DNA of 64,000 nucleotides from Castellaniella sp. (GCA_019104865.1 JAHRWZ010000024.1:1-64000), one strand, 5' to 3'; shown: positions 8,854 to 18,048, counted from the first letter of the stretch. Program-made: numbers and translations. The notes: a model not told the origin generated them from the sequence alone.

Positions 8854-10692
8854 ATGGATTCGGTGTCTTCAGTCGTTGGGCTTGGGGGATTGCCACAGGC
8901 TGTGCCGGCCGCCAAACAATCGGCGCTCTATCATCAGTTGAGCGGACTGCTGGCTTCGGATAGTCTGACACCGGTGTTCCAGCCCATTCTCTGGCCGCAC
9001 AAGGGGACTGTCCTCGGCTACGAAGGACTGATTCGTGGCCCCGAGAGCGGGACACTGCATCAGCCCGCTGCGCTGTTCGCGGCGGCACACAGCGTCGGTT
9101 TGAGTGTCGCCCTGGAGCATCACTGTGTGCGTGCCATTGTTCATCGCTTTGTGGCATTGGGTTTGAGCGGGCAGCTGTTCGTGAACATCAGCCCTCGGGC
9201 CTTGGTATGCGCCGAGGAGCAGGGCTTGAACATCGGCACGCTACTGGCCCAAACAGGCCTGGCAGGCGAGCGGCTGGTGATGGAGCTGACCGAGCAGGCA
9301 GATGATGGCTCGTGGGATGTCCTGCAGCCCATTCTGGGCGGATTCCGCTCCCGAGGCGTACGTTTTGCAATAGATGACCTGGGGGCAGGTTCCTCGAATC
9401 TTGGGCGCTGGCTGGAATTACGCCCAGAATTCGTCAAGATCGATAAAACCTTTTCATTGGGCATCCACAACGATTTGCTGCGTCAGCAGATGATGCGCTC
9501 AGTCAGCGATATCGCGGCCGTGGCGGGTGCCGTTGTGATTGCGGAGGGTATCGAGACGCAGGAAGATTTCGCCTGCGTGGGGGATCAGGGGGTGGCCTTC
9601 CTTCAAGGGTACTTCATCGAACGTCCGTCCGCCGAGCCGGATCAGGACCGGATTCATGCGGCTTCCGTACGTCTCGCCGACCGGCACCTGCTCGTGTCGT
9701 CATCCGGCACCGAACTGGATTTGCCTGTCGACGAAACCGAGGGAAGGGCGGTACAGCTGCTGCGGCGTGTCCCCAGCGTGAGTTCCGACACGCCCAATGA
9801 GATCGTCCTCGAGCGGTTCATGGCTCACTCGGATCTGCACACCCTGCCTGTGGTGGATGAGGGCGTCCCTGTGGGCATCCTGACCCGCGGCGGCCTGGTC
9901 GAACGGTTCTCCCAGCCGTATCAGCGGGAGGTCTACGGTCGCAAACCATGCCGGATTTTCATGGACGACAAGCCTCAGGTTTTTGAGATGCGCACTCCCC
10001 TGATCGCTCTGAGCCGCTCACTGGCCGAGGGCAATGGTATGGTCAGCGACTTCCTGATCACGCGGCACGGGCGCTACCTGGGAATCGGCTCGAGCCAGGA
10101 TCTTCTGCTGGCGCTCACCCGCATGCAGTTGCGCGCCGCGCGTCATGCCAACCCGCTGACTCAGCTTCCAGGCAATGTGCCGATCGATCGGCAGATCCAG
10201 CGGTATTTGGCAAGCGGCCTGTCTTTCAGCGTGTGCTACGCCGATCTGGACAATTTCAAACCCTTCAACGATGTTTTCGGTTATCAGCAGGGCGATGAGG
10301 TGATCCGGCTGCTTGGCAGTGTGCTGTCGCGCCATGTCGATGTGCAGCAGGATTTTCTCGGCCACATTGGCGGTGACGATTTCCTTCTGCTGTTTCGCAG
10401 TGCTGATTGGCGTTTGCGGTGCGAGCGCATGCTGGCGGACTTTTCCAATGAGCTCGCCCGCAAGCTGGCCGATGCGGGCGTGAGCGCATCTGAAGGCTAC
10501 GAAGCGGAAGATCGTCAGGGCCAGTGCCGCCATTACGATTCGCCCACCTTGTCGCTGGGTGCCGTCGAAGTGGAGCCAGGTGACTATGAATCGCACCACC
10601 AGGTCGCCCAGGCAGCGTCCGAGGCCAAATCCCAAGCCAAGAAGTCCCGGGGTGCCGTTTTATTCGTAGAGCGACGCAGCTCCGCAGTCTGA
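8854..10692 (+). CDS. c-di-GMP protein with EAL, CBS-pair and GGDEF domains
   Basis: A 612-residue cytosolic protein. The EAL domain (about 25-275) has E-G-L-I-R, ELTE, DDLGAGSS, KIDKTF and AEGIE, so the phosphodiesterase residues look preserved. A CBS-like pair (about 300-425: HTLPVVDEGVPVGILTRG, LITRHGRYLGIG) follows. The C-terminal GGDEF domain (about 440-600) carries GGDDF instead of GGDEF, so cyclase activity is uncertain. No transmembrane segments. This EAL-CBS-GGDEF layout is known in proteobacteria (YcgG-like). It stands alone between the metal module and the lemA cluster, and its signal ligand is unknown. Confidence 0.85.
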   Translation: MDSVSSVVGLGGLPQAVPAAKQSALYHQLSGLLASDSLTPVFQPILWPHKGTVLGYEGLIRGPESGTLHQPAALFAAAHSVGLSVALEHHCVRAIVHRFVALGLSGQLFVNISPRALVCAEEQGLNIGTLLAQTGLAGERLVMELTEQADDGSWDVLQPILGGFRSRGVRFAIDDLGAGSSNLGRWLELRPEFVKIDKTFSLGIHNDLLRQQMMRSVSDIAAVAGAVVIAEGIETQEDFACVGDQGVAFLQGYFIERPSAEPDQDRIHAASVRLADRHLLVSSSGTELDLPVDETEGRAVQLLRRVPSVSSDTPNEIVLERFMAHSDLHTLPVVDEGVPVGILTRGGLVERFSQPYQREVYGRKPCRIFMDDKPQVFEMRTPLIALSRSLAEGNGMVSDFLITRHGRYLGIGSSQDLLLALTRMQLRAARHANPLTQLPGNVPIDRQIQRYLASGLSFSVCYADLDNFKPFNDVFGYQQGDEVIRLLGSVLSRHVDVQQDFLGHIGGDDFLLLFRSADWRLRCERMLADFSNELARKLADAGVSASEGYEAEDRQGQCRHYDSPTLSLGAVEVEPGDYESHHQVAQAASEAKSQAKKSRGAVLFVERRSSAV

Positions 10693-10718
10693 GCTCGGAC
10701 GCGGGCGACAGCAGAGGT

Positions 10719-10767
10719 CATCATACCGAACACCATCCCGCATGGCGGCATGGTGTTCGGTATGATG
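10719..10767. repeat. 49-nt near-perfect palindrome between the EAL/GGDEF gene and lemA
   Basis: CATCATACCGAACACCAT (10719-10736) is exactly complementary to 10750-10767. The interior CCGC-ATG-GCGG (10738-10748) extends the pairing after one C/C mismatch, so almost the whole 49 nt can fold into one hairpin with a 3-nt loop. No T-run follows. It may stop transcription from upstream, protect mRNA ends, or be a REP-like element. Confidence 0.75.
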
Positions 10768-10800
10768 GGTCAGGTTATTTCGTGATTAAGGAGAGCGCTC

Positions 10801-11433
10801 ATGCGCAAAGTATGGACTCTGCTGCTAATGGTGCTGACGCTGAGCCTTTCCGGCTGTGGCTACAACACGTTGCAGTCCAGCGACGAACAGGTCAAATCGA
10901 ACTGGTCGGAGGTGTTGAACCAGTACCAGCGCAGGGCGGATCTCGTTCCCAATCTGGTCAACACCGTCAAAGGGTATGCGGCTCATGAAAAAGACGTGCT
11001 GGAACAAGTCACGAACGCTCGCGCACGAGTCGGGTCGGTCCAAGTGACGCCAGAGTTGTTGAATGATCCCGAATCCTTTGCCAAGTTCCAAGCGGCACAA
11101 GCCCAGTTGACGGGTGCGTTATCCCGGCTGTTGGTGGTCTCGGAAAATTACCCACAACTGAAATCCGACGCCAATTTCCGCGACCTGCAAGCGCAGCTCG
11201 AGGGCACCGAGAACCGGATTACCGTTGCACGCAACAGGTACATCAAAGCCGTCCAGGACTACAACATTACGGTAAGAAGTTTCCCGTCCAACTTCACCGC
11301 AATGGCCTTCGGCTACAAGGTGAAGCCGAATTTCGCCGTGGAAAATGAAAAAGCCATTTCCGCTCCGCCGCGTGTGGATTTCGGCACGTCCACCGGGACG
11401 GGACAGGCAGGCGCCCAGGGCGGCAGCAAATGA
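10801..11433 (+). CDS. lemA: LemA family lipoprotein
   Basis: A 210-residue LemA protein. A lipoprotein signal (LSLSGCGYN; lipobox Cys about residue 18) is followed by the LemA signature: WSEVLNQYQRRADLVPNLVNTVKGYAAHEK, then ENRITVARNRYIKAVQDYN and FPSNFTAMAFGYK. The protein should be anchored in the membrane with helical coiled hairpins. It heads a three-gene operon with two TPM-domain proteins; its stop overlaps the next start (ATGA). LemA/TPM pairs are common but their function is poorly known; envelope stress is the usual suggestion. Confidence 0.9.
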   Translation: MRKVWTLLLMVLTLSLSGCGYNTLQSSDEQVKSNWSEVLNQYQRRADLVPNLVNTVKGYAAHEKDVLEQVTNARARVGSVQVTPELLNDPESFAKFQAAQAQLTGALSRLLVVSENYPQLKSDANFRDLQAQLEGTENRITVARNRYIKAVQDYNITVRSFPSNFTAMAFGYKVKPNFAVENEKAISAPPRVDFGTSTGTGQAGAQGGSK

Positions 11434-12287
11434 GCACCTCGCGTGGGGTGAGGATCTTCCTGGCGGTGGCCACGCTGTGTTGGAGCTTGGCTACCGTTGC
11501 TCAGCCAGTGCCTATCCCCCCTTTGGCTTCTCGCGTCACTGACCGAACAGCCACCTTGACCCGTGAGCAGACAGCGGCCTTGGAGCAAAAGCTGCAGGCC
11601 TTCGAAGCCGCCAAAGGGAGTCAGCTTGCCGTACTCATCATTCCAACCACGGGAGATGAGCAAATCGAGCAGTATTCGCTTCGCGTGGTTGAGCAGTGGA
11701 AGCTCGGGCGCAAGAACGTGGATGATGGCGCGCTGTTGATTGTTGCCAAAAATGACCGAACGCTGCGCATCGAGGTCGGTTATGGCTTGGAGGGCGTGCT
11801 CAACGACGCCAACAGCAAGCGCATCATCAGTGAAGTCATCGTGCCACGCTTTCAACAGGGGGACTTCTATGGCGGCATCGAGGCTGGGGTCGACCGCATG
11901 ATCGGATTAGTCAACGGCGAGCCACTACCCGCACCCACCCGACGTGACCGCAATGACGATGGCGCTTTCGGGCAACTGGTGCCAGTCATCTTCCTGTTGG
12001 TGATCGTCATCGGAGGGATCCTGCGGCAGGCCGTCGGGAGGTTCCCTGCAGCCATTGCCGCGGGTGGCGGTGCGGCAGTGCTGGCTTGGCTGTTTGTCGG
12101 GGCCTTCTCGGTGGCATTAGGGGCTGGGTTGATCGCCTTTGTTTTCACGTTGGTGGGGGGAGGCATGGATGGACGTGGCGGTTGGCATAGTGGCGGTGGC
12201 GGGTCTGGGGGGTTCGGCCGGGGCGGCGGAGGATTCGGCGGTGGCGGTGGTGGCTTTGGAGGCGGTGGCGCCTCGGGGAGGTGGTAA
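11430..12287 (+). CDS. TPM-domain membrane protein, YgcG family, with Gly-rich tail
   Basis: A 285-residue protein. Signal peptide (1-25), a TPM/Psb32-like domain (about 30-165: VTDRTATLTREQTAALEQKL, LLIVAKNDRTLRIEVGYGLEGVLND), then two hydrophobic segments (about 190-240) and a C terminus made almost only of glycine with F/R/S. The fold resembles photosystem repair phosphatases, and bacterial YgcG proteins always neighbour LemA. Coupled to lemA by a 4-nt overlap. The low-complexity tail is typical for the family and not a sign of damage. Confidence 0.88.
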   Translation: MSTSRGVRIFLAVATLCWSLATVAQPVPIPPLASRVTDRTATLTREQTAALEQKLQAFEAAKGSQLAVLIIPTTGDEQIEQYSLRVVEQWKLGRKNVDDGALLIVAKNDRTLRIEVGYGLEGVLNDANSKRIISEVIVPRFQQGDFYGGIEAGVDRMIGLVNGEPLPAPTRRDRNDDGAFGQLVPVIFLLVIVIGGILRQAVGRFPAAIAAGGGAAVLAWLFVGAFSVALGAGLIAFVFTLVGGGMDGRGGWHSGGGGSGGFGRGGGGFGGGGGGFGGGGASGRW

Positions 12288-12289
12288 AG

Positions 12290-12790
12290 ATGGACCTCAA
12301 ACGCATTTGCCTGCATCTCGTGATGACAAGCTGGCAAGTCAAAAGAATTTTTACCCCATCCACCTTACAAGCCATCGAAACAGCCATCACACAAAGTGAA
12401 AAAACCCATGCTGGCCAAATCCGCGTCGCAGTGGAGGGCGCGCTGAATAGTGCGGCACTGCTGCGCGGTCAGACGGCCAGTGAGCGTGCCATCGAGGTAT
12501 TTTCCCTCTTGCGGGTATGGGACACCGAACACAACAACGGTGTGCTGATCTATGTCTTATTGGCGGATCGAGCCGTTGAGATCGTTGCCGATCGCGGCAT
12601 TCACGCGAAGGTCGGCACCCAGGAATGGGCAAAGATCTGCCGTTCAATGGAAGTCACCTTTGGCCAGGGCCGCTATTTGCAGGGGATGGAAGCAGGTATC
12701 CTGGCGGTGACGCACTGCCTCGCAGAACATTTCCCACCTGATGACGGTGAACCATTGGGGGAATTGCCGGACAGCCCCGTACTGCTGTAA
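12290..12790 (+). CDS. Second TPM-domain protein (TPM_phosphatase/YgcG-like)
   Basis: A 166-residue protein without a clear signal peptide. The TPM domain contains THAGQIRVAVEGAL, NNGVLIYVLLADRAVEIVADRGIH and GQGRYLQGMEAGILAV. ATG 12290 is chosen because GGGAGG lies 9 nt ahead; an in-frame GTG at 12281 would overlap the previous gene. It is the third gene of the lemA operon, probably facing the cytosol while the previous protein is exported. Function unknown beyond family membership. Confidence 0.82.
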   Translation: MDLKRICLHLVMTSWQVKRIFTPSTLQAIETAITQSEKTHAGQIRVAVEGALNSAALLRGQTASERAIEVFSLLRVWDTEHNNGVLIYVLLADRAVEIVADRGIHAKVGTQEWAKICRSMEVTFGQGRYLQGMEAGILAVTHCLAEHFPPDDGEPLGELPDSPVLL

Positions 12791-12824
12791 TGACCCACCT
12801 GCATCGGCACGAGACCGCCATGCG

Positions 12825-13658
12825 TTATCGAGCCGTCTCTTTAAACCGTTCGCAGAGCTGAAAGTAATCGACAGTATTCCCAAACCCATCAATTTCCTGG
12901 TTTTTGAGTCGATCCACCGCCTGTGCAAACCCTGTCCATGCTGCAAGCGCCAGGGTACTGGCGGTGCTGATTCGGCGCACGCCGATATCCGCGAGCGTCT
13001 TGAAACCGATCTTGGCGGCGGGACCCATCATGATATTCACGGGCTTGGGCGCGACGGCTTTGACAACGGCGCTGATCTGTTCCTTGGTGGAAAGGCCAGG
13101 TGCATAGAGGCAGTCTGCCCCCGCGTCGGCATATGCGGACAGGCGCTTGAGCGTTTCGTCGAGATCAGGCTGACCGGCCAGGAAGCACTCGGCGCGTCCA
13201 ACCAGCATGACGTTTGGATCGACGGCGTCGATGGCTTCGCGCGCCGCCCGCATCCGTGCAACCGCACTATCGAAATCATACAGCCGCGTGCCTTGTGCGT
13301 CTTGTACGGAATCTTCGATGGACAATGCGGATATGCCTGTAAGGACACACCTTTGGACGTTCTCCCTCAGTCCTTCGAGAGTACTCGCGTAGCCGTCCTC
13401 AAAATCCACGTTCACCGGCAGCTGAGTCGCCTGTACCAACTCGGTGCAATGGCGCAGCACCTCATCGACACCGATCTTGCGATCCGGCATCCCACGCGAA
13501 AAGGCATATCCTGCGCTAGTGGTTGCCAGCGCCTTGAACCCAGCCTGTTCCAGCCAGCGAGCCGACCCCGGATCCCAGGGGTTAGGGAGAATGAAGCAGC
13601 CGTTTTCGTGCAGTTTTCGAAACGCGGTGTGGCGAAGCGAGAGTGCTTGGCTGGTCAT
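12825..13658 (-). CDS. Isocitrate lyase/PEP mutase family protein
   Basis: A 277-residue TIM-barrel enzyme of the ICL/PEPM superfamily. It shows LPNPWDPGSARWLEQAGFKALATTSAG at the N terminus, the Mg-binding region VNVDFEDGYA, and SIEDSVQDAQG. It lacks the KKCGH motif of isocitrate lyase and methylisocitrate lyase, so the substrate cannot be named; carboxyphosphonoenolpyruvate- or oxaloacetate-type C-C/C-P lyases are candidates. GGAGGA precedes ATG 13658. Monocistronic, convergent with the lemA operon. Confidence 0.8.
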   Translation of the reverse strand: MTSQALSLRHTAFRKLHENGCFILPNPWDPGSARWLEQAGFKALATTSAGYAFSRGMPDRKIGVDEVLRHCTELVQATQLPVNVDFEDGYASTLEGLRENVQRCVLTGISALSIEDSVQDAQGTRLYDFDSAVARMRAAREAIDAVDPNVMLVGRAECFLAGQPDLDETLKRLSAYADAGADCLYAPGLSTKEQISAVVKAVAPKPVNIMMGPAAKIGFKTLADIGVRRISTASTLALAAWTGFAQAVDRLKNQEIDGFGNTVDYFQLCERFKETAR

Positions 13659-13877
13659 GAGGATATCCTCCGGAAGTTAACCCAAAACGAGTGCTGATGG
13701 TGTGGCGGTTGCGGGCGTCGGCTGCCTTTCAGGATAGGGGCTGACATGAAAAGTTCCAGCCCCTTATGCGGTCTTCGATGCTGTCGCGTGCCGTGAGAAT
13801 CAACCTCTTTTTATCGGTAATCAGGAAGGGAAGGCACATCGGCCGCCTGCGATGCCTGACATCAGGATGACCCCTCG
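13659..13877. other. Non-coding gap with a weak GGGGCTG/CAGCCCC hairpin
   Basis: This part of the 376-nt gap between the ICL-like gene and the DUF411 gene has no credible frame. An inverted repeat TAGGGGCTG (13735-13743)/CAGCCCCTTA (13757-13766) could form a short hairpin, without a convincing T-run in either direction. Confidence 0.4.
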
Positions 13878-13893
13878 ATGACAATATTGTAAT
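13878..13893 (+). promoter_or_regulatory. cop/cus-type box upstream of the DUF411 gene
   Basis: ATGACAA-ta-TTGTAAT differs by one base from the dyad ATGACAA-N2-TTGTCAT bound by CusR/CopR/PcoR-type response regulators. It lies about 140 nt ahead of the DUF411 start. A perfect copy of the same dyad is found at 16842-16857. Confidence 0.6.
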
Positions 13894-14034
13894 GAGCCGG
13901 TCATCCGGTGGTCAGGCACAGGTGGATAAAATGACCGTGATGAAAGCGCAGGCAGATGTTATCTTGCGGCAGCGCAAGTGATCCGTGCAGGCGTGCTGGT
14001 CCCGTCCGATATTGAATTTATCAGGAGTTTATTC

Positions 14035-14451
14035 ATGAAAAAGTGGCTTGCCATGACGATGCTCTCAGTGGCGTCATCAGGTGCATACGCAGCCGGGAGT
14101 GCAATTACCGTTTATCAGGATCCCAACTGCGGCTGTTGCTCCGGCTGGGTCAGCCACATGCGTGACGCCGGTTTTGAAGTGAAGGCGATCAAGACGAATG
14201 ATATCGTTTCCGTCAAACAGAAATTGGGTGTGCCAATGGAGCTTGCCTCTTGCCATACTGGCGTGGTGGAAGCTTCAGGTCAACTCGTCGAAGGGCACGT
14301 GCCGGCAAACGTCGTGCGCAAACTTCTGGCGGATACTTCAGTGAAGGGCGTGGCCGCGCCTGGAATGCCCTCGAATGCGCCAGGCATGGGTGTGCAGGAC
14401 GGCAATCTGGTGACTGTCGACTTCAACGGCAAGCCCTTTTCCAGAGATTGA
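14035..14451 (+). CDS. DUF411 periplasmic metal-binding protein
   Basis: A 138-residue secreted protein: signal peptide (1-20, ...GAYAAG), then the DUF411 core ITVYQDPNCGCCSGWVSHMRDAGFEV with its CxCC thiol cluster, and MELASCHTGVVEA and EGHVPANVV. DUF411 proteins are recurrent in copper/silver resistance loci. ATG 14035 follows CAGGAG; an upstream GTG at 13978 would add residues before the signal peptide. It is convergent with the copper ATPase and preceded by a cop-type box, so it is probably copper-inducible. Confidence 0.85.
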   Translation: MKKWLAMTMLSVASSGAYAAGSAITVYQDPNCGCCSGWVSHMRDAGFEVKAIKTNDIVSVKQKLGVPMELASCHTGVVEASGQLVEGHVPANVVRKLLADTSVKGVAAPGMPSNAPGMGVQDGNLVTVDFNGKPFSRD

Positions 14452-14499
14452 TTGCCTGAAGAGATCCGTCACGTATTGAAACCGCCGTTGTTTCCTCAG

Positions 14500-16680
14500 T
14501 TAAGCCGAATTCCGTAGACGCAGGGCGTTGAAAACCACGGATGCCGAGCTCAGGCTCATTGCCAGCGCGGCAACCATGGGTGAAAGTAATAGCCCGGTAA
14601 AGGGGTACAAGACGCCCGCTGCCAGTGGCACGCCCAGCGTGTTGTATATGAATGCGAAGCCCAGGTTCTGCTTCATGTTCGCGATTGTTCTCTCTGAGAG
14701 GTGGCGGGCAATGGAAATCCCACGCAAATCCCCCTTGACCAGGGTGACTTGCGCGCTGTTCATTGCCACATCGGTACCGGTTCCCATTGCGATGCCGACA
14801 TCGGCTTTGGCGAGCGCCGGCGCATCGTTAATACCGTCTCCAGCCATAGCAACTATCCGGCCTTCGGACTGAAGGCGGGTAACGAGGTCCAGCTTGTCGG
14901 CAGGCTTCACTTCTCCGTAGACCTCATCGATGTTCAGCTGCTGCGCAACGGTATGAGCCGTCGCGACGCCATCGCCCGTCGCCATGATCACGCGGATGCC
15001 CGCGTCATGCAGATCCTGGACTGCTTCTGGTGTGCTTTTCTTGATGGGATCCGACACCGCCAACAGGCCTATGAGTCGGCCATCCGCTGCCAGAAACATG
15101 ACGCTTGCGCCTTTGGCGCGCAATGAGTCGGCGGCTTCAGTCATGACAGCGGTATCCACGCCCTCTTGCTGCATCAGGGCGGTGTTGCCCAGAATGAGCC
15201 TCTTTGCGTCGACTTCTCCACGAACGCCAATACCGCTGCTGGATTCGAATTCATTGACAGTGCTTAAGGCGAGGCCGCGTTCGTGGGCGGCTTCCACAAT
15301 GGCATGCGCAAGAGGGTGTTCGCTGCCCTGATCGAGGCTGGCCGCAAGCCGCAGGACGTCATCCTGCGTTGCGTTCCCTGCGGGTATGGCTTGCTCGAAT
15401 GTCGGCCGCCCCTCGGTCAAGGTCCCCGTTTTGTCGACGATCAGGGTGTCAACCTTACGGAAGTTTTCGATCGCGGCCGCGTCGCGAAAGAGCACGCCTT
15501 GGGTGGCGCCTTTACCGGTTGCCACCATGATCGACATGGGTGTGGCCAACCCCAGCGCGCAAGGACACGCAATAATCAGGACGGAGACGGCATTGATCAA
15601 GCCATACACCCAGCTCGGTTGAGGACCGAACAAGCCCCAGACGATAAAGGTGGTCACCGCAATCATCACCACAGCCACGACAAAGTAGCCGGCCACGATG
15701 TCCGCCATGCGTTGCATGGGCGCGCGCGAACGCTGCGCCTGCGCAACGAGTTGAACAATCTGCGAAAGCACAGTCGCGGAACCCACTTTTTCGGCGCGGA
15801 TGACCAGGGAACCCGAGGTATTCATCGTTGCGCCGATCACGGTGTCGCCCGGACGCTTGCTAACTGGAAGCGGTTCGCCCGTCAGCATCGATTCGTCGAG
15901 CGAACTACTCCCTTCTTCCACAATGCCATCCACCGGCACTTTTTCGCCGGGGCGTACGCGAATACGATCCCCTTCATGGACGTGGGTCAGCGGAACGTCT
16001 TCTTCGGAGCCATTCGCATTGATTCGTCGAGCGGTCTTGGGTGCGAGCCCCAGCAGTGACTTGATGGCGGCCGAGGTCTGCGACCGGGCCCGTAGTTCAA
16101 GTATCTGGCCAAACAGGGTCAGCGAAATAATGACGACTGCGGCTTCAAAGTAGACGGAAACACGCCCCATCGACACGAATGACTCGGGAAATACGTCCGG
16201 CGCAACCGTCGCCACGACGCTATAGATGTATGCGGCCCCTGTTCCCAGCCCAATCAGCGTCCACATGTTCGGGCTGCGATTGACGATCGATCGCCAACCT
16301 CGAATGAAGAAGGATTTCCCAGCCCAGAGTACAACGGGTGTCGATAACACCAGCTCGATCCACGTTTGTACGCCCATACTGAACCAGCCCAGCTGGTGGC
16401 CGAACATGGCGAGCACGGTCACGATGACGGTCAGTGGCAACGTCCACCAGAAACGGTGTGTGAAATCTTTGAGTTCGGGGTTCTCGTCATCGAGACTGGG
16501 CATCAACGGCTCGAGGGTCATGCCGCATTTTGGGCAGTTTCCCGGATGATCCTGCCGAATCTCGGGATGCATTGGACAGGTGTAGATCGTCCCTGCGGGA
16601 AGATCCACAGACTGCGCCATGTCCCGATTTTGGTCATGGCCTGAATGCGAGTCATGACGGTGCGCGTGATGGTGGTCCAT
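14500..16680 (-). CDS. copA: Copper-exporting P1B-type ATPase (CopA/CopB-like, His-rich N terminus)
   Basis: A 726-residue ATPase. A His-rich start ([16 protein letters not shown]) is followed by the YHS-like metal-binding motif [21 protein letters not shown] (about 39-60), eight membrane helices, [14 protein letters not shown] ([12 protein letters not shown]), [21 protein letters not shown] and [11 protein letters not shown], so all functional motifs are intact. No HMA domain. The CPC site and neighbours point to Cu(I) or Ag(I) export from the cytosol. ATG 16680 follows AAGAGGAT. Divergent from the cupredoxin gene across a region holding a perfect cop-type box. Confidence 0.93.
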   Translation of the reverse strand: MDHHHAHRHDSHSGHDQNRDMAQSVDLPAGTIYTCPMHPEIRQDHPGNCPKCGMTLEPLMPSLDDENPELKDFTHRFWWTLPLTVIVTVLAMFGHQLGWFSMGVQTWIELVLSTPVVLWAGKSFFIRGWRSIVNRSPNMWTLIGLGTGAAYIYSVVATVAPDVFPESFVSMGRVSVYFEAAVVIISLTLFGQILELRARSQTSAAIKSLLGLAPKTARRINANGSEEDVPLTHVHEGDRIRVRPGEKVPVDGIVEEGSSSLDESMLTGEPLPVSKRPGDTVIGATMNTSGSLVIRAEKVGSATVLSQIVQLVAQAQRSRAPMQRMADIVAGYFVVAVVMIAVTTFIVWGLFGPQPSWVYGLINAVSVLIIACPCALGLATPMSIMVATGKGATQGVLFRDAAAIENFRKVDTLIVDKTGTLTEGRPTFEQAIPAGNATQDDVLRLAASLDQGSEHPLAHAIVEAAHERGLALSTVNEFESSSGIGVRGEVDAKRLILGNTALMQQEGVDTAVMTEAADSLRAKGASVMFLAADGRLIGLLAVSDPIKKSTPEAVQDLHDAGIRVIMATGDGVATAHTVAQQLNIDEVYGEVKPADKLDLVTRLQSEGRIVAMAGDGINDAPALAKADVGIAMGTGTDVAMNSAQVTLVKGDLRGISIARHLSERTIANMKQNLGFAFIYNTLGVPLAAGVLYPFTGLLLSPMVAALAMSLSSASVVFNALRLRNSA

Positions 16681-16820
16681 GCGGATCCTCTTTGATGTGA
16701 TCATTGGCCTCATCCCCAATGAAGAGCAATGTCATGAACCTGCTCTCCCATATATTCGGGTTGCTGCGATATGAAAGGGGACTGCAAGACAGCCGTTGTT
16801 CGATTCTAGCCGGGAGGAAG

Positions 16821-16867
16821 TGACGCCACCATGACGCGTAGATGACAAGATTGTCATGGTGGCGTCA
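16821..16867. promoter_or_regulatory. cop/cus box nested in a 15-bp inverted repeat between copA and the cupredoxin gene
   Basis: TGACGCCACCATGAC (16821-16835) is exactly complementary to GTCATGGTGGCGTCA (16853-16867). Overlapping the right arm is the perfect dyad ATGACAA-ga-TTGTCAT (16842-16857), the consensus core of CusR/CopR boxes. It is placed to control both divergent transcripts. Confidence 0.75.
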
Positions 16868-16975
16868 TCAGTCTGACAGCCGTACTCCCGTAGAGTATCG
16901 GTTCCCGCGGTCACATGAACAGGAACTGGGTTCGTGGAAAGCCTCGGTTCAAGTCAATTTTCAAGAGAAATTCTA

Positions 16976-17476
16976 ATGATGAACAGACCTTTTGCCATCC
17001 TGGCACTGAGCATCTTGCCGGCCTTGTCCTGGGCATCGGGCGGACATGACGCGCCTGCGCACGGTATGCCGGGGCACGATATGTCCACCATGTCGGCGGC
17101 GCCATCCACTATTGGCCGACCTGGCGATTCAGCCCAGGTCACCCGCACTGTCGAAATCAAGATGGATGATTCCATGCGGTTCACGCCTGCCGAAATTCCG
17201 GTCAAGGCGGGAGAGACCATTCGTTTCGTTGTGAAGAACACCGGGCGGCTCATGCACGAGATGGTGATAGGCACGATGGCCGACCTGAAGGAACATGCCG
17301 TGGAAATGCGGAAAATGTCTGGGGTGAAGCATGCCGAGCCCAACATGATCACGCTCGCGGCCGGCAAGATCGGCGGGCTGGTATGGACGTTCGATCAAAC
17401 CGGCACGGTGGACTTTGCGTGCCTCATCCCCGGTCATATGGAAGCAGGGATGGTGGGCAAGGTGACAGTTGGCTGA
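16976..17476 (+). CDS. Periplasmic cupredoxin (type 1-like copper protein)
   Basis: A 166-residue protein with signal peptide (1-20, ...LSWASGG), a His/Met-rich stretch (GGHDAPAHGMPGHDMSTMS) and a cupredoxin domain (about 55-165). The copper ligands are recognisable: His in GRLMHEMVIG, and Cys, His and Met in DFACLIPGHMEAGM. Such proteins bind copper in the periplasm or pass electrons. Start ATG 16976 or 16979 follows AAGAGAAA. Divergent from copA and followed by a c-type cytochrome, which could be an electron partner. Confidence 0.88.
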   Translation: MMNRPFAILALSILPALSWASGGHDAPAHGMPGHDMSTMSAAPSTIGRPGDSAQVTRTVEIKMDDSMRFTPAEIPVKAGETIRFVVKNTGRLMHEMVIGTMADLKEHAVEMRKMSGVKHAEPNMITLAAGKIGGLVWTFDQTGTVDFACLIPGHMEAGMVGKVTVG

Positions 17477-17559
17477 TATCGGCACTTACGCCCAAGCAGC
17501 GATATCCCCAGGCCAGCCATACTCACCTCAATTGAACAGAATCGGCTTCAGCTCAGATC

Positions 17560-18048
17560 ATGGTATTTCTTCAATTCAATAAAAAATGGGCTGTTGCAGC
17601 GGCTGGTGCCGCCGTACTAGCTGGCGTTGCCTTGTTGTATTGGACCAGTCGCCCATCTGGCGCGACTTTCATCGATCCCGCAAACCAGGAACTGGTCGTA
17701 CAGGGCAGGGCAATTTATGCGAACACCTGCGCAGCTTGCCACGGCGCAAAGCTGCAGGGCCAGCCGAACTGGCGCGAGCGTCTGGCCAACGGGCGATTGC
17801 CGGCCCCACCGCATGATCGTACAGGTCACACCTGGCACCATCCGGATGCGGTGCTCTTCGACCTGGTGAAGAACAGCTTGGTTCCCGGGCGCACTGCACC
17901 GCCCGGTTACCAGAGCGACATGCCGGCGTTTGGCAGCACGCTGAGTGATGAGCAGATCGTTGCGGTGCTCACCTACATCAAGAGCACCTGGCCTGCTGAC
18001 GTCCTGCGCATGCAAAAGGAAGTCACCGAACAGCAGCAGCGGCGGTGA
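17560..18048 (+). CDS. Membrane-anchored class I c-type cytochrome
   Basis: A 162-residue protein with an N-terminal membrane anchor (about 10-28), one haem site CAACH (residues about 59-63) and a distal Met candidate in YQSDMPAFG. The C terminus has the typical SDEQIVAVLTYIKSTWP helix. The mono-haem domain should face the periplasm. It lies 83 nt after the cupredoxin gene on the same strand and may be cotranscribed; it often accompanies copper resistance genes. No ribosome site is obvious, so the start could be a little downstream. Confidence 0.85.
   Translation: MVFLQFNKKWAVAAAGAAVLAGVALLYWTSRPSGATFIDPANQELVVQGRAIYANTCAACHGAKLQGQPNWRERLANGRLPAPPHDRTGHTWHHPDAVLFDLVKNSLVPGRTAPPGYQSDMPAFGSTLSDEQIVAVLTYIKSTWPADVLRMQKEVTEQQQRR

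Noticed and set aside
10719-10767. The palindrome as an ordinary intrinsic terminator
   Set aside because: No T-run on either strand immediately after the stem.
13735-13766. GGGGCTG/CAGCCCC hairpin as a riboswitch or terminator of the ICL-like gene
   Set aside because: It lies upstream of that gene, pairs only 7-9 bp and has no conserved aptamer features.
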